Positions 63,025 through 64,000 of a stretch of 64,000 nt of DNA are shown here, in pieces. A program made the translations under genes and the position numbers. Location: positions 1 to 64,000 of the forward strand of contig NZ_FNRK01000005.1 of the NCBI RefSeq assembly GCF_900107815.1, in the 5' to 3' direction. How positions within the stretch are numbered: the stretch's first letter is position 1; each line of letters starts with the position of its first letter. Origin of the DNA: Eubacterium aggregans (GTDB lineage: Bacteria > Bacillota > Clostridia > Eubacteriales > Eubacteriaceae). The notes below the pieces were generated by a model. That model was not told the origin of the DNA. It worked only from the letters and a program-made list of their open reading frames with translations, and searched no databases.

Positions 63025-63708
63025 TCAATATTTCATTTTCAACTGGATTTCCTCACAGGGCACATAGGTCTCGGATACCCCGACCAACTGTCCATTCTCC
63101 GTCCGATAAGTTTGCTTGAATTCAAACACACCATCATCTGCACCAAGGAATAAAATATCACGAACTGGTGTATTATCGGTCATCATCGTCATTTCCAGCT
63201 CTTTATGGATATCATAGTTCCCTAAAACTAAATTCAAAAGCTCTAAAAAACGTTCTGGACTGCGAATGAGTAAATCACTGCGGGCATTGTGGATGATATA
63301 CTTCTTATCAATCCCAATGGGCATATCACAATCATAAAGTATCCGGGTAATCCGAAGACACCGAGTATGCTCCGGCACCTCTAAGCCAAAACGTTTTTTA
63401 ATATCTGCACCGTTGGTCTCGTTGATTTCCTCAAGACGGATCTCCGTCACATGATCAATCCCTTTAATTTCATGGAAAATCATGGTGTAAGCCTTATGCG
63501 TCCCAGAGCTTACAAAAAACCCTTTTCGATCCACCACATAAACATAGCCCTGTTCCTCAAGGATTGCCAAACTTTTTTTGACCGTAACCGGTGTCGTCGT
63601 GTAAATCTTAGAAAACTCCCTTAGTGATGGCAGCTGTTCTTCCGGTTTATAAATCCCACTTTCAATTTTTGATTGAATATCATTTAAAATAAACTCGTAG
63701 GTTTTCAT
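63025..63708 (-). CDS. GntR-family regulator with UTRA domain
   Basis: A 227-residue regulator: winged helix (KPEEQLPSLREFSKIYTTTPVTVKKSLAILEEQGYVYVVDRKGFFV) followed by a UTRA ligand domain ending VGVSETYVPCEEIQLKM. It is transcribed in the same direction as the MFS-MttB-BCCT operon and lies just after another UTRA regulator. It probably controls these genes in response to the transported amine or its product. Confidence 0.88.
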   Translation of the reverse strand: MKTYEFILNDIQSKIESGIYKPEEQLPSLREFSKIYTTTPVTVKKSLAILEEQGYVYVVDRKGFFVSSGTHKAYTMIFHEIKGIDHVTEIRLEEINETNGADIKKRFGLEVPEHTRCLRITRILYDCDMPIGIDKKYIIHNARSDLLIRSPERFLELLNLVLGNYDIHKELEMTMMTDNTPVRDILFLGADDGVFEFKQTYRTENGQLVGVSETYVPCEEIQLKMKY

Positions 63709-63719
63709 GGCCCGCCCCC

Positions 63720-64000
63720 TTATATAATTGACTTGCCATGAAGGCTGCAGAGATCACTCTCTACATACAACTTACCGTAACCCAGGGGGATATCATCAGA
63801 ATCATAAACCTTCTGCTCAAAAAGCATCATAAATTTCTGTTTCTCAGTCGTCTTTTCTGTCATTTCTTCAAAATACCCACGAACCGCTGCATCCGTCTTA
63901 ACTCCAGTAATGGAAATTTCCTCCCAATATCCAAAACCATAGTTCTCTCCAAAGATAATACTGACCATATCCCGATAACTAAAGCTATCCTCTTTGATAT
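63720..64000 (-). CDS. GntR/UTRA regulator, C-terminal part cut by the window edge
   Basis: The frame is open to the right edge of the window. The visible 90 or so residues end with MLFEQKVYDSDDIPLGYGKLYVESDLCSLHG, which matches the last strands of a UTRA domain and aligns in outline with the preceding regulator. The DNA-binding half lies outside the window. It ends 11 bases before the next regulator gene, so the two are probably co-transcribed tandem paralogues. Confidence 0.7.
   Translation of the reverse strand, partial: IKEDSFSYRDMVSIIFGENYGFGYWEEISITGVKTDAAVRGYFEEMTEKTTEKQKFMMLFEQKVYDSDDIPLGYGKLYVESDLCSLHGKSII

Noticed and set aside
1-64000. CRISPR arrays, rRNA and tRNA genes
   Set aside because: I saw no regularly spaced repeats and no tRNA or rRNA signature sequences when reading the window; small RNAs could still be missed by eye.

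Overview
The window looks like chromosome from a strictly anaerobic, acetate- and butyrate-forming Firmicute, most like the acetogenic Eubacteriaceae (Eubacterium/Acetobacterium). The grounds are an electron-confurcating lactate dehydrogenase operon laid out as in Acetobacterium woodii, a lactate racemase, an acyl-CoA dehydrogenase/Etf operon, a family I CoA-transferase, Pta, rubrerythrin, a glycyl-radical microcompartment and an MttB-type methyltransferase. Species cannot be named from the sequence alone. I saw no rRNA, tRNA, CRISPR array or prophage.

Layout. 1-5.1 kb: tail of an IS transposase, a UPF0182 membrane protein, a pentapeptide-repeat protein and a FucO-type lactaldehyde reductase. 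5.1-11.1 kb: a FadR/GntR regulator divergent from lctB-lctC-lctD-lctE. 11.2-18.2 kb: a GGDEF/EAL protein, a hexapeptide acetyltransferase, pta, a hydantoinase-like protein and Dps. 18.3-22.9 kb: a second operon of lactate-dehydrogenase-like oxidase, acyl-CoA dehydrogenase and EtfBA. 23.2-27.7 kb: a double-rubredoxin rubrerythrin, a bile-acid-symporter-family carrier divergent from a Rieske non-haem iron protein, then larA. TGGTC(A/T)GACCA sites lie just downstream of the predicted promoters of lctBCDE, of the second operon and of larA, which suggests one lactate regulon. 27.8-33.4 kb: an S24 repressor divergent from a Y-family polymerase, then a radical SAM protein and three small-molecule-type regulators.

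33.4-46.5 kb is the most distinctive region: a minus-strand operon of glycyl-radical activase, metK, glycyl radical enzyme, PduA and PduB shell proteins and acylating aldehyde dehydrogenase. Beyond an intercistronic hairpin it continues into a CoA-transferase, a stand-alone degenerate [FeFe]-hydrogenase H-cluster domain and an NTF2-like protein. A PocR-domain pseudo-kinase and an AraC protein with a pseudo-receiver are divergent from it and are the probable regulators. An S-adenosylmethionine synthetase gene between the activase and the glycyl radical enzyme is unusual. It is much richer in G+C than its neighbours.

46.5-64 kb carries modules for unusual carbon sources: a UroD-family methyltransferase with an MFS carrier and a PucR regulator; a dhaM-dhaK-dhaL-pdxA operon divergent from an RpiB-like and a TIM-like isomerase, best read as a four-carbon sugar (erythrulose-type) pathway; a C45-like hydrolase, a DUF3089 hydrolase and a GntR regulator; and an MFS, non-pyrrolysine MttB-type methyltransferase and BCCT carrier operon preceded by two UTRA regulators, the last cut by the window edge.
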